Notes: generated from the sequence alone by a model not told the origin. Counted from the stretch's first letter, positions 25,360-35,500 are shown. The stretch: 64,000 bases of DNA from Actinopolyspora alba (GCF_900112765.1 NZ_FOMZ01000006.1:1-64000), one strand, 5' to 3'. Made by a program: numbers and translations.

Positions 25360-26772
25360 TCAACGCGTTGTCCGTCGCGGTTCGCGAAGTCCGGAGAGTT
25401 CGAGCAACAGGTCCTTGACTTCCGTGGCGTGGTAACTCTCCCGACCGAAGCGTTCATCGGAGCACAACAGCACCGGTCCGTGGGAGGGGCTGTCCGCGAG
25501 CCTGCCGTGACTGCCGCGAACCGGGGTCGGATCGAGCGGTACCACGTTCATCCGGTACCGCAGTCCCAGTTTCTTCCGGGCCACCGCTGTCGCCGCGCGC
25601 AACCTGACCAGCCGGTCCCGGGGATCCATGAACAGTTCCGCCGGGTCGTAGCCGGGCTTGCGGTGGATCTCCACGTGCGTGGCGAAATCGGGGGCCCGTG
25701 CGTCGTCCAACCAGTAGTAGTAGGTGAACCACGAGTCGGGCTCGGCTACCGCCACCAGGTCACCGGCCCGTTCGTGATCGATGCCGTACCGTTTCTTGCC
25801 CGGGGTGTCGAGAACTTCGTCGACACCGGGCAGCGCGCCGACGACGTCACGTACCCTGGCGAGATCATCAGCGTCCCGAACGTATATGTGCGCCGCCTGA
25901 TGATCAGCGACGGCGAAGGCACGGGAAGTCCACGGATCGAGGTACTCCATGCCCGCCTGGGTGTGTACGTGCAGCAGTCGTTCTCGCCGCAGTGCGCGAT
26001 TGATGTCGATCGGTCGGCTCACCTCTGTCATGCCGTACTCCGACAGGGCCAACACCGTGACTCCTCGCGCTTCCGCACGGTTCAGCAACGGAGCCAACGC
26101 CCTGTCCACCTCCCGTGCCGCCGCCGCGGCTCGGGGACTGTCCGGGCCGTAGCGTTGCAGGTCGTAATCGAGGTGTGGGATGTAGGCCATCGTCAGGTCC
26201 GAGCCGCGGGTGGACAGCAGGTGGCCGGTCGCCTCGGCGATCCAACGGCTGGACTCGATCGAAGCGGTCGGTCCCCAGTAGTTGAACAGCGGAAAGGTCC
26301 CGAACTTGTCGGTGAGCTCGTCACGCAGCGCCGTTGGATAGGTGTAGCAGTCCGGCGACTTGCGTCCGTCCGCATGGTAAACGGGACGAGGGGTCACGGT
26401 CTCGTCGACGTCCATCCCCATCGCGTACCACCAGCAGACGTTGCTGACCCGGTAGCCGGGATCTCGCTCGCGTGCCGCTTGCCAGATCTTTTCGCCGCGC
26501 ACCAGCCCGTTGTACTGGCGCCAGAAGAAGACCTCACCGATGTCACGGAAGAACCAGCCGTTACCGACTATGCCGTGGTCACCGGGATGTCGTCCGGTGA
26601 GCAGACTGGACTGCACCGGACAGGTGACGGCGGGGAACACGGTTTTCAACTCGGCTCGAAAACCACGGCGCGCTATTCGGTCCAGGTTGGGCATGTGTTC
26701 GAGAAGTCGGGGGGTCAAACCCACCACGTCCAGCAGCAGTACCGGAGTACGTGCTTCGGCTGTGTGATTCAT
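25360..26772 (-). CDS. eboF: EboF-like alkaline phosphatase / nucleotide pyrophosphatase superfamily protein
   Basis: A 470-residue protein of the type I phosphodiesterase/alkaline phosphatase superfamily. The first metal site is read in PVLLLDVVGLTPRLLEHMPN with the nucleophile threonine in FPAVTCPVQSSLLTG (about 47). Further metal ligands are in GRHPGDHGIVGNGWF, AYIPHLDYDLQRYG and the late HVEIHRKPGYDP. There is no signal peptide, so it is expected in the cytoplasm. The ATG at 26772 overlaps the EboE stop by 4 bp after GGAGGAAGG. In cyanobacterial ebo clusters EboF is this type of enzyme, and synteny with EboE, EboB, EboA and EboC supports the name. It probably removes a phosphate or nucleotide from the cluster's product. 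Confidence 0.82.
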   Translation of the reverse strand: MNHTAEARTPVLLLDVVGLTPRLLEHMPNLDRIARRGFRAELKTVFPAVTCPVQSSLLTGRHPGDHGIVGNGWFFRDIGEVFFWRQYNGLVRGEKIWQAARERDPGYRVSNVCWWYAMGMDVDETVTPRPVYHADGRKSPDCYTYPTALRDELTDKFGTFPLFNYWGPTASIESSRWIAEATGHLLSTRGSDLTMAYIPHLDYDLQRYGPDSPRAAAAAREVDRALAPLLNRAEARGVTVLALSEYGMTEVSRPIDINRALRRERLLHVHTQAGMEYLDPWTSRAFAVADHQAAHIYVRDADDLARVRDVVGALPGVDEVLDTPGKKRYGIDHERAGDLVAVAEPDSWFTYYYWLDDARAPDFATHVEIHRKPGYDPAELFMDPRDRLVRLRAATAVARKKLGLRYRMNVVPLDPTPVRGSHGRLADSPSHGPVLLCSDERFGRESYHATEVKDLLLELSGLREPRRTTR

Positions 26773-27938
26773 CGACCTTCCTCCGTGAGTCCGAGTTCGA
26801 GCAGTCGGCGCCGGGCCCAATCGAGTTCGGCCGCGATCCCGGAACCGATGCTCGCGGAGTGATCTCCCGAGCCCGGGAGTACGTCCCAGGTGTAGGTCTC
26901 CACCTCCACGTGTCGGGTGTGTGCCGTGTTGCCGCCGAGCAACGAGCGGAGTGTCTCGCCGAGCACGTCATGCGTCCCGCGCAGCGAGGCACTCGGGTCG
27001 GTGTGCAGCGGAGTGTGGAAGTGCACCCGCCACGGTTGATCCCCCGAGAGTTCGCCTGCCAGCGCCGAATCCAGATCATCGACGGCACGCCGGACCCCGT
27101 CACCGCTCTGCTGGGTCTGATGCAGGAACCTGGGTTCCACGAAGGAGTTCAGCTCCGCACGTTGCGCCGGGTCGCCGGGGTTGTCCACCCGAAGCGCGGA
27201 GGACGCCTGCGCTTTGACCACCGGCAGGCCGGCTTCGCGCAGCCGTCGCAGCGCTCGGTGCGGGTTTTCGAACGCCACGGCCACGTGGCAGGTGTCCAGA
27301 CAGATCCCGAGGTGCTCGGTGTCCGTTCCGGACAGCGCGGAAACGAGCTGATCGGTCGTCTCCAGCACGCATCCCGGCTCGGGCTCCAACCCGACCCGCA
27401 CCGAACGTCCCTCTCGCGCGGCTAGTCGAGCGAGCCCGTCGGTCAGTTCGGTCAGATGCGTCAGGGCTCGGTTGTGGTGGTGTTCCGACCACCACGCGCC
27501 CCATCCCAACGGTAGCGTGGAGACGCTGCCGCTGGTGACGTCTTCGGGTAGCAGTTGGGACAGTAGTTTCGCCAAGTCGAGTGTGTAGTCCAGTCTCGCG
27601 CGCTCGGACCAGTCGGGCCGGTACACCGCGTGTTTGACCACCGCTCGTTGGAACCCCCGATAGGGGAAACCGTTCAGCGTCACCACTTCCAAGCCCCGTG
27701 CCACCAGCTCGGTGCGCAGTCGGGCCAGCGCGGTGTCGTCCTCGACCAACGCGGTGGCCACGTCCCGTGCCAACCACAGTCCCAGACCGAGCCGTTCGAC
27801 GCCCAGCCGTCGGCGTATCGGTACGGCGTAGCGGTCGAACTGAGCGATGATGCCGTCGAGATCTTCCGCTGGATGCACGTTGGTGCAGTAGGCCAGGTGT
27901 ACGGTTGATCCGTCACGATGACGAAATCGCATGATCAC
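26769..27938 (-). CDS. eboE: EboE-like metabolite traffic protein (TIM-barrel)
   Basis: A 389-residue xylose-isomerase-like TIM-barrel of the EboE group. Group features visible are LAYCTNVHPAEDLDGIIAQF at the start, LNGFPYRGFQRAVVKHAVY (about 88-106), STLPLGWGAWW (about 140-150), GLEPEPGCVLETT and GICLDTCHVAVAFE. The extended Asn/His-rich opening separates EboE from ordinary sugar isomerases. GTG at 27938 overlaps the EboB stop by 4 bp; ATG at 27932 is possible. Studies in Nostoc punctiforme tied the ebo cluster to getting a scytonemin precursor to the periplasm; the chemical role of EboE itself is not known. Here it lies centrally in an eight-gene chain of overlapping frames. Confidence 0.85.
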   Translation of the reverse strand: MIMRFRHRDGSTVHLAYCTNVHPAEDLDGIIAQFDRYAVPIRRRLGVERLGLGLWLARDVATALVEDDTALARLRTELVARGLEVVTLNGFPYRGFQRAVVKHAVYRPDWSERARLDYTLDLAKLLSQLLPEDVTSGSVSTLPLGWGAWWSEHHHNRALTHLTELTDGLARLAAREGRSVRVGLEPEPGCVLETTDQLVSALSGTDTEHLGICLDTCHVAVAFENPHRALRRLREAGLPVVKAQASSALRVDNPGDPAQRAELNSFVEPRFLHQTQQSGDGVRRAVDDLDSALAGELSGDQPWRVHFHTPLHTDPSASLRGTHDVLGETLRSLLGGNTAHTRHVEVETYTWDVLPGSGDHSASIGSGIAAELDWARRRLLELGLTEEGR

Positions 27939-28795
27939 CGTTTCCCGCGTTCGATGGAGTTTCCCGCGAAAGTGGTGCCGTCACCGTCCCCGAGCGCGGA
28001 TGTCTCCGTGCGCAGTCGACCACTCTGCCCGTAGAATCCGACCGGGTTCGACCAGAAAACAGTGTCAACCGCGGCCGGTTCGAAACCGGCGGCCAGCATC
28101 GCGTGCGCGGTTTTGCTCGTTTTCAGCGGATCGCTCTTGCCCCAGTCGGCCGCCGAATTGACCAGCATCCGTTCCACGCCGTACCCGCGCATTATCCGAA
28201 CCATCCGGTCCTCGTCCATCTTGGTGTCCGGATAGATCGAAAACCCCATCCAGCAGCCCGATTCCGCCACGGCTTCGACGGTTACCTCGTTGAGGTGATC
28301 GACGACGACACGTTCGACGGGGATGCCGGACTCCCGGATCACATCGAGGCTGCGCCGCGTCCCGGCCTCCTTGTCCCGGTGCGGGGTGTGTACGAGCACC
28401 GGTAACTCGTGCTCGGCTGCCAGTTCCAGCTGAGCGGCGAAGGCGTCGTCCTCCTCGGTGGTCATGGCGTCGTAACCGAGCTCGCCCACCGCCACCACGC
28501 CGTCCTTGGCCAGGTAACGGGGCAGTACCTCCAGTACGTCACGGCATCTGGGGTCGTTGGCCTCCTTCGGATTGAGACCGATGGTGCAGTGATGCGCGAT
28601 ACCGTACTGCGAAGCTCGGAACGGTTCCCATCCGATCAGACCGTCGAAGTAGTCCACGAAGGTTCCCACCGAGGTGCGTGGCTGCCCCACCCAGAAGGAA
28701 GGCTCGACCAGGGCCCTCACTCCTGCCCGGTACATCGCGTCATAGTCGTTCGTGGTCCGCGAGCTCATGTGGATGTGCGGATCGAAAATGCGCAT
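27935..28795 (-). CDS. eboB: EboB-like TatD-family metal-dependent hydrolase
   Basis: A 286-residue TatD-type amidohydrolase-fold protein. The metal motif is FDPHIHMSSRTT (about 4-15). Other likely ligands are the Glu in VAVGELGYDAM, the His in LPVLVHTPHRDKE, the His in VVVDHLNEVT and the Asp in LVNSAADWGKSDPL. Unlike DNA-acting TatD nucleases, this branch occurs next to EboA and EboC in ebo clusters, so a small-molecule substrate is likely. Two consecutive ATG codons overlap the EboA stop; the second (28795) has GGAGG at good spacing. A longer open frame up to 29320 runs through EboA in another reading frame and is not used. Confidence 0.85.
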   Translation of the reverse strand: MRIFDPHIHMSSRTTNDYDAMYRAGVRALVEPSFWVGQPRTSVGTFVDYFDGLIGWEPFRASQYGIAHHCTIGLNPKEANDPRCRDVLEVLPRYLAKDGVVAVGELGYDAMTTEEDDAFAAQLELAAEHELPVLVHTPHRDKEAGTRRSLDVIRESGIPVERVVVDHLNEVTVEAVAESGCWMGFSIYPDTKMDEDRMVRIMRGYGVERMLVNSAADWGKSDPLKTSKTAHAMLAAGFEPAAVDTVFWSNPVGFYGQSGRLRTETSALGDGDGTTFAGNSIERGKR

Positions 28796-29466
28796 CATGC
28801 CTCCTCGGCGGGGTGGAGTTGTGCCGGGTCCACGACCAGCCACACGTCGTTGGGGATCTCCCGTCCGGCCGCGCTGCGCTCCCTGGCGTAGTCGGTGAGC
28901 ATGCGTGCCAGCTCGGCGTCGGCACGTTCCGGCACTCCGGAGACGTCCCGTAGTGGAATTCCGAGGAACACGCACTTGAGCACGCCCTGCCGGTAAGCGG
29001 GTGCGTCGAGATGACGGGCGCCGAACTCGGCCATTCCCGCTGCGATCAAACCGGTGTCGTTGCTGCGCAACGCGTCCCGTACCAACGGCAGTCCGGCATC
29101 CACCAGCTCCGCTTCCTCCCGGAGCACACCCGCACCTCGCAGTACGCCGCGTTTCTCCGCGGCATCGCCGTACCGGTACAGCGCGCTGATCTCCGTTCCC
29201 AGCTCGGAACCAGTCGACGGCAGCGCCGTCAGCAGCAACGCACGCACCGCGTCCTCGCTGCTCCAGGTCCGCAGTGTTCCGGACTCGGCCGCATCGTCGA
29301 CGAGCGGGCCACGACCGCATTTCCTGCCGGCCGCGGGAAAGAGAGTGCCGATCGCACGCGCCCCCGTGGCGATGTCCGTCAGTGCCTCGTCCAACCAGCG
29401 TCCCGCGGTCTCGTCGATCCGCTCGTCGAGCGCGGCACGCAGTTCGGCCGGATTCGGAGCGGTCAT
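28795..29466 (-). CDS. eboA: EboA domain protein
   Basis: A 223-residue alpha-helical protein matching the EboA type: RWLDEALTDIATGARAIGTLFPAAGRKCGR (about 22-52 in parts), TWSSEDAVRALLLTALP, ISALYRYGDAAEKRGVLRGAGVL and NDTGLIAAGMAEFGARHLD, then CVFLGIPL. The helical-repeat look suggests a scaffold or binding protein rather than an enzyme. ACGGAGGTGACAGC precedes the ATG at 29466, which overlaps the upstream isomerase stop by 4 bp; its own stop overlaps EboB. Function is unknown in any organism. The name rests on both sequence pattern and gene neighbours. Confidence 0.8.
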   Translation of the reverse strand: MTAPNPAELRAALDERIDETAGRWLDEALTDIATGARAIGTLFPAAGRKCGRGPLVDDAAESGTLRTWSSEDAVRALLLTALPSTGSELGTEISALYRYGDAAEKRGVLRGAGVLREEAELVDAGLPLVRDALRSNDTGLIAAGMAEFGARHLDAPAYRQGVLKCVFLGIPLRDVSGVPERADAELARMLTDYARERSAAGREIPNDVWLVVDPAQLHPAEEA

Positions 29467-30371
29467 GCTGTCACCTCCGTGGCTGCCTGTCGAAGAAAAC
29501 GCAGCGAGCGCTGTGCCACGGCGGGCGCGGCGTGGCTGTGTCTGGGTAGTTCCACGGAGACCAGACCGCGGTAGCCCACCTCGCGCAGCGCGGCCATCAC
29601 CGGTGGGAAATCGATGTCGCCCTCGCCGAACTCCAGGTGTTCGTGCACGCCACGTCGCATGTCGTCGATCTGGACGTTGACCAGGTCCGGGCCGGCACGG
29701 CGTACGCACGCCGGTACGTCCACGGGTTCCAGACAGCGGCAGTGCCCGATGTCCAGCGTCACCCCGAACAGCTCGGGGTGGTTCAACTTCGCCGCCAGCT
29801 GTTCGAAACCGTCCAGGTCCTGGACGAACATGCCGGGCTCCGGCTCGAAACCCAGCTTCACGCCGTACTCGGCGGCGGTGTCGAGAACCTCCGAACAACC
29901 TTCGACCAGCAGCGACCACGCCGTTTCGTCGTCGAGGTGGTCGGGCTTCGTGCCGCTCCAGAACGAGACGACCCCGGCTCGCAGTTGTGCCGCGATGTGT
30001 ACCGCGCGGTGCAGCAGGTCGAGACGCAGTGCTCGGCCGGGTTCCGACAGCAGCGTCGGATGGTGCTTGTGTCGCGGATCGAGCAGATAGCGTGCGCCCG
30101 TTTCCACCACCGCGTCGAGTTCCAGTCGTTCCAGATCTCGTCTTAACCGTGCGGTGTGTTCGGCCACGTCCGGGTGAAACGGATCGAGATGGTCGTGATC
30201 GAGCGTTACCGCGACTCCGTCGTATCCCTGCTCGGCCAGGATCTCCAGCGAATCCGTCAGCCGGTGGTTGTCGAATCCGTTCGTGCCGTATCCGAAACGC
30301 AGTGTCCGATCGGAGCCGGAGCGCTTCGGCAGCGCCGTCGCGTTTGTGGGGAAGGAACCGATTTCGCTCAT
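29463..30371 (-). CDS. Sugar phosphate isomerase/epimerase within the ebo operon
   Basis: A 302-residue TIM-barrel of the xylose-isomerase-like superfamily. After a 25-residue variable start it reads RFGYGTNGFDNHRLTDSLEI. Candidate metal ligands are the Glu in VKLGFEPEPGMFV, the Asp/His in GVTLDIGHCRCLE, the Asp in VNVQIDDMRRG and the Glu in LVSVELPRHSH. It overlaps EboC upstream and EboA downstream by 4 bp each, so it is an integral member of the operon. Cyanobacterial ebo clusters have only EboE of this fold, so a second barrel is a distinctive part of this version. A cyclitol or keto-sugar substrate would suit the neighbouring inositol-phosphate-synthase-like gene, but this is inference. 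Confidence 0.83.
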   Translation of the reverse strand: MSEIGSFPTNATALPKRSGSDRTLRFGYGTNGFDNHRLTDSLEILAEQGYDGVAVTLDHDHLDPFHPDVAEHTARLRRDLERLELDAVVETGARYLLDPRHKHHPTLLSEPGRALRLDLLHRAVHIAAQLRAGVVSFWSGTKPDHLDDETAWSLLVEGCSEVLDTAAEYGVKLGFEPEPGMFVQDLDGFEQLAAKLNHPELFGVTLDIGHCRCLEPVDVPACVRRAGPDLVNVQIDDMRRGVHEHLEFGEGDIDFPPVMAALREVGYRGLVSVELPRHSHAAPAVAQRSLRFLRQAATEVTA

Positions 30372-31258
30372 GTCGGTGACACCCGTCCGAAGAGTCGTCG
30401 CGCGATCGGGAAAAGCGTCAGGACGGTGGCCGCCCGCCGTGGAGCTCCTCTCCCCGCGGTCAGCGTCGCTTGCAGCGGGATCATCCCGAGAATTCCGGCG
30501 CTGGTGGCTTGTCGCAGTCGTGCCGGGCTCGGGTCGCGGAGAGCTTGCAGCTGAGCGGTTCCGGTCGTACTCGCGTAGACGGCCAGCGCCGCCGACATCG
30601 TGGCCCCGGCGAGGTCGTGCCGCGATTCCGGACTCCCTACCGCGGTCATCCGGATCGCTCGCGGGAGAAGCGCTGCGACGATCGTGCTCGTCACCGTCAG
30701 CGCGACCCCGGGAACCCGTCGAGACGCTCCGCTGACCTCCGCACGCCCCACCGTGCTGACGCCGAAGGTGTGCGCACCGATGGCGGCGGCCGCCGGTGCC
30801 GCGTCGCGGAAACCACCGGGTCCGGCGCCGTGCAGCACGTCGAGTGCGCGCGCGGCGGCCATCGTGGCGGGACCGGCCGGAGTCCGCTTCAATCCCAGGT
30901 TGTAGCCCCAGACCGTGCCCGCCAGCGGTACGGTGACGCGCAGGGTCCGCCTGCCGCAGGAGAGCGCGGCGATCGTCGTGGCCAAGCCCGTGAACGAGAT
31001 CGCCAGGCCCAGCGCGAGCCCGGGCGGAACCCGGCCGGACGGGATCGGCCTCGCCGGTCGCTCAGCCGCGTCGACCTCCCGGTCGGCGTAGTCGTTGAGC
31101 GCCATGCCCGCCCAGTACAACAAGCACGAGGACAACATCAGCATCGTCGTCTGCCGGGACGGGTGTCGTGCGGCGGATCCGGCCGCTACGTCACCGGGCA
31201 CGGACAGCGCGGCCGGAGCGCGTACGAGTTCCACCAGTGTCCGAATTCGCACTGTCAT
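30368..31258 (-). CDS. eboC: EboC-like UbiA-family prenyltransferase
   Basis: A 296-residue integral membrane protein of the UbiA superfamily. The first Asp-rich motif is NDYADREVDAAERPARPIPSG (about residues 54-73, Mg-diphosphate binding), and seven to nine hydrophobic helices follow. The second Asp-rich motif normally seen in UbiA is weak here: GSPESRHDLAGATMSAALAV, with only one Asp, at about 216. UbiA enzymes transfer a polyprenyl chain to a ring acceptor at the membrane. In ebo clusters EboC is thought to prenylate or help export the pathway product. It overlaps the inositol-phosphate-synthase-like gene upstream and the isomerase downstream by 4 bp each. Confidence 0.85.
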   Translation of the reverse strand: MTVRIRTLVELVRAPAALSVPGDVAAGSAARHPSRQTTMLMLSSCLLYWAGMALNDYADREVDAAERPARPIPSGRVPPGLALGLAISFTGLATTIAALSCGRRTLRVTVPLAGTVWGYNLGLKRTPAGPATMAAARALDVLHGAGPGGFRDAAPAAAAIGAHTFGVSTVGRAEVSGASRRVPGVALTVTSTIVAALLPRAIRMTAVGSPESRHDLAGATMSAALAVYASTTGTAQLQALRDPSPARLRQATSAGILGMIPLQATLTAGRGAPRRAATVLTLFPIARRLFGRVSPT

Positions 31259-32439
31259 CCCTCCTTGAGCCGTTCGACGAAGGAACGCAGCGCTTCGAAC
31301 TGGGCCACCAACCGATGCTCTTCAGAGGACACCGGATCCTTGAAGAAGAAGCCGAGCTGGGGAAGCGGACCGGAGTGCCCGCGTTCGTGTGCCCGTGCCA
31401 GCAGCCTGGCCAGGTCGAGTACCAGTGGTGCTGCCAGGGCGGAGTCGCGGCCCTGCCAGGTGAACTGCATGCTCATGCCGTTACCCAGAAACCCCTCGAA
31501 GGAGATGTGGTCCCAGGCGGTTTTCCATTCTCCGAGGGCGGGGACGTAGTCGATGTGCACGTCCCCGTCGACCGAATGCCCCAGCGACTCGTCGATGGCA
31601 CGTTGCTTCGAGGTGGTTTTGCTGGTCACGTTGTTCGGGTCGGCGAGGTTGCGTCCGTCACCACCGCCGAGCAGATTGGTGCCGGACCAGGACCGGACGT
31701 GTAGCGCGCGGCTGGAGAACATCGGCAGCAGCGCGCTTTTGACCAGCGTCTCGCCGGTTTTGCCGTCGCTGCCCGCGTATGGCACCCGTTGTTCCGTGGC
31801 CAGTTGGTCCAGCGCTGGTAACCGAGCTCCGACGGAGGGCGTGAAGTCGGCGTACGGACAACCCGCTCGCAGGGCCGCGTAGGCGTAGAGCGAGCTCGGT
31901 GGAAGTGGTCCTCCTTCGGACGGATCGGGATGCCGCAGCCCGTTCTCCAGCTCTTCGAGGTCGGCGTGTTCACGCCGGGGCGGTGGGTGTGCTTCGGTGG
32001 CTGCCACATTGATCACCACGACGCGGGACAGCCCGTACAACTCCCGGAAGGAACACAGCTGTTGGGTCAGCTGTTCGGCCGCTTCCAGCTGGTCGTGGCG
32101 TTCGTCCGCGGTGCCGATACCGGGCCGGATCCGGTTGTCCGCGGCCGTGAGATCGGTGTGAACCAGTTCGCGCAGTCCGCGCGGCAGTACGCCCCCCGCC
32201 TCGAGCTGCTCGGCCCGCTTCGGTAGTGGCGTGTCGGTGATGTCGTGCCCGGCGAACACCAGTCGGTCGAATCCGGGCATCCCGGGGTCCATGAGTTCCG
32301 GTGATTCGGTGACGCAGCCGGTGGGGGGAATCAGCCGGTCGCGCAGTGCCGCCGCGCCCGTGATCGCCGTGGTCGCGACCGATCCCCGGGCGCCGATGAG
32401 CCAGACTCCGGTACGTCCGTCGCTGTCGGGACTCGTCAA
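31255..32439 (-). CDS. myo-Inositol-1-phosphate synthase family protein
   Basis: A 394-residue member of the inositol-3-phosphate synthase family. The NAD-binding start is VWLIGARGSVATTAITGAAAL (about 11-30). A catalytic-domain phrase SWSGTNLLGGGDGRNLADP (about 264-282) is followed by NNVTSKTTSKQRAID, which aligns with the NNDGxNL...SK segment of Ino1. The late lysine region reads GFFFKDPVS. Ino1 enzymes cyclise glucose 6-phosphate to inositol phosphate using bound NAD. The start is TTG at 32439, seven bases after GAGGAGGG; upstream in-frame codons have no signal. It is the first gene of the ebo-type chain and overlaps EboC by 4 bp. Divergence from textbook Ino1 suggests a dedicated cyclase for this pathway rather than the housekeeping enzyme. 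Confidence 0.8.
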   Translation of the reverse strand: MTSPDSDGRTGVWLIGARGSVATTAITGAAALRDRLIPPTGCVTESPELMDPGMPGFDRLVFAGHDITDTPLPKRAEQLEAGGVLPRGLRELVHTDLTAADNRIRPGIGTADERHDQLEAAEQLTQQLCSFRELYGLSRVVVINVAATEAHPPPRREHADLEELENGLRHPDPSEGGPLPPSSLYAYAALRAGCPYADFTPSVGARLPALDQLATEQRVPYAGSDGKTGETLVKSALLPMFSSRALHVRSWSGTNLLGGGDGRNLADPNNVTSKTTSKQRAIDESLGHSVDGDVHIDYVPALGEWKTAWDHISFEGFLGNGMSMQFTWQGRDSALAAPLVLDLARLLARAHERGHSGPLPQLGFFFKDPVSSEEHRLVAQFEALRSFVERLKEG

Positions 32440-32576
32440 TGGACGGCCCTCCTCGTTCGCCTCGATCCGTTCGGCACGCCCCGACCGCCGGACGGGTGCG
32501 GCAACATCCGTCCGGCGGCGGAACTCGCCAGGTGGCACGGTCCCGGTCCCGCGCGGTGCGAAACCGGGACCGGGAC

Positions 32577-35500
32577 TCACTTGCCGATGTCGGAACGCCC
32601 GGCGGCGCTCATGATCCGACCCTTGTCACGTCCGGAGATGACATCGTCCGCCAGCAGATCGTTCGTCACCCGATCCACGTGGGACACGAACTTCCCGTGG
32701 TCGCCGTAACCGGCCTGCTCGTCGATCAGGTCGTTGATCGTGCAACCGTTCCCGGAATCACGGTTGGTGACGCCGGTGTCGTCGGAGCCGATCATCACGG
32801 TTTTCCGCAGGTCCGAACCAGGACAGGAGTCGGGCTTGATCTCGAAGGCGAACGTGCCCACCTTCGAGGTGTTGCCCGCCTCGTCCGTGGCCCGGTACCG
32901 CACGGTGTGCTCGCCCGCGCCCCGCACGGTCACCGGTTCCGCGTAGTCGGTCCAGCCCTTCTCGTCCACGCGGTACTCCACGCCGGCCACTCCGGACCCG
33001 CTGTCCGAGGACTCCAGGGTGACGCTCACGGGAGTGTTGTAGGTTCCCGCGTACTCGCCGTGCGGATCACCGTTGGGCTCGGCGGGGGAGGGGACGGCCG
33101 AGACCTTCGGCGCGGTCACGTCGATGCTCTCGTCGACACGGACGTTGCGGAAGGCGACCGTGTCCTCGTCACCGTGGTTCTGCAGCCCGATGTGGCCGTT
33201 GCTCAGGTCGACGTTCTGGTCGTCGTCGACCCAGTGGGTGATCCGCGCACCGTTGAGGTGGACCGTGATCGACTGTTCGGTCACGACGATCTCGTAGGTG
33301 TTCCACTCACCGGCAGGGTTCAACGCGGCGTCGCGTTTCGCCTGGTCGGGAGCCTGTTCGTCGTAGATCGCCCCGGTCTGGTTCGCCGGGTCGTCGGTGG
33401 GGTCTATCTGGATCTCCTCACCGTTGTTGACAGCCGACCAGGGATCGTTTCCCGGGTCGGGGAAGCCGACGAACACCCCGGAGTTGTCCTGGTCGGACAG
33501 CTTCCAGTCGAGCTTCAACGAGTAGGGTGCCGTGAACTGCCGGTCGCCCAACCAGTACAGCCCCATGCCGCCGGTCGAACGCAGCGTGCATTCCTGGGTG
33601 TGCTCGAATCCGCCGGGACCGGCCTGGTTCCAACCGTTCATGCTGGCCGCGGTGCCGTCGAACAGGCTGGTGTAGCCCTGTTCGGGTCGCACCGGTTCGC
33701 AGTTCGGCGCGGCTTCGGAGCTGCTCAGGTGCATCGAGTCCACGTCGAACAGGCCACCCGAACCGCTGCCCGTGAACACCAGGAACAGCTCGTCCGAGCC
33801 ACCCGGATCGGTCACCGGCACGGGGCCGACCTCGGTGTAGGTGCCCCAACCGCCGGTGTTGGGCACATCGGCGGTGGCCACCACCGGGCCGTCCGGCGCA
33901 CCGGAGCGCACCTCGATCGTACCGCCCGGACCACCCGAGGAGACTCGGAACGTGGCCGATCGGATCCCATCGAGGTTGTACGGAGTGAACGAGATCCAGT
34001 CACCCGACTGGATGTGCCCGACCCTGGCACCGGCCTCGGCACCCGCACTGTCCTCCACGAGCTGCACGCCGTTGCTGTCGTCGAAGAACTCCGCCTGCTT
34101 GCTCGCCGGCTGCATGATGATCTCGGCGGAGCCGGTCAGAGCGGGCGCCTGCTCGGTGGGCGAGGTGTCGGTGTAGCTGGCGTTGAGCACACCGTAGATG
34201 TCGGCGCCCTGGTGACCGTCCGTGTTGGAGGTTTCGATGGTCCCGCTGCAGCCGTCGGCCTCGCTCAACGGGTGCCCGTGCGAGTCGTTGCCGGTGGAGT
34301 GTCCCAGGATGTACTCCACGTGCACCTTCGAGCAGTCGACCGCCGTGCCGTCCGGGTCGGTGACCGAGATCTCGTAGTTGATCGTGTCCCCGAACTCGAA
34401 CACCTTGCCCGCCGCGGGCCGTTGGAACGTCACGCTGGGAGCGGTGTTGCCCACCACCACGGTTTCACTGGCCGAACCGGTTTTGCCGGTCTGGTCGGTG
34501 ACGGTCAGCGTGGCGGTGTGCTCGCCGTCCGAGGTGTAGGTGTGCGTGGGGGCGGATTCGGTGCTGTCGGTCTGCCCGTCCCCGTCGAAGTCCCACGCGT
34601 AGCTCAGCGAGTCACCCTGATCCGGATCCGAGGATCCCTTCGACGAGAAGTCGACCTCCAACGGTGCCTGACCGTTCGTCGGTTCGGCCGAGATCTGCGC
34701 GGTGGGGGCTCGTCCGTCACGGGTGTAGTCGATCCGGTACACGGCCGAGTCCTCGGCGCCGCCGAAGTAACCACTGCCGTAGTCGAGTACGTACAGCGAA
34801 CCGTTCGGGCCGAACTCGATGTCCATCGGACGGGTCAACGTCATCGAGGGGAAGAAGTCCTCGATCCGCGACGGCTGACCGTTCGAGTCCGGAGTGATCG
34901 TCTTGATCCAGCCGCGCCCCCACTCGTAGGCGAAGAACTTCCCGTCGTAGGAGGACGGCAGCTTCGTTGCGGAGGGATTGTCGGCGTCGTAGTGGTAGAC
35001 CGGTCCACCCATGGGCGACTCGCTGCCCGAGCCGAGCTCGGGAACCGAGCCGTCGTTGTAGGGCAACCACGCGGGCTTCGCGGTGGGCAGCTGCGTGAGC
35101 CCGTCGTTGTTGGGGGACTCGTTGACCGGATTGGCGCAGTCGAACTCGCCGTTGGAGTTACCGGTGGCGAAGTCGTAGTCGTGGTAGGCCTTGTTGTCGC
35201 CCACGCAGTAGGGCCAACCGTGGAAGCCGGGCTCGGTGACCCGTTCGTACTCCACGATGCCGGCCGGGCCGCGCTGCGGATCGGCGGTCGCGGCGTCGGG
35301 ACCGTAGTTGCCCACGTAGACCGTGCCGGTCCGCTGATCGACCGAGATCCGGTAGGGGTTGCGGAAACCCATCGCGTAGATCTCGTCGCGGGTCTTGTCA
35401 CTGTTGTCCCCGGCGAACAGGTTGTCCTGCGGGACGCTGTAGGAACCGTCCGAGGCGACATCGATCCGCAGTACCTTGCCGCGCAGGTCATTGGTGTTGC

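Noticed and set aside
24634-26862. Open frame of 742 codons on the plus strand
   Set aside because: Antisense to the isomerase and EboF genes, whose minus-strand proteins have clear motifs.
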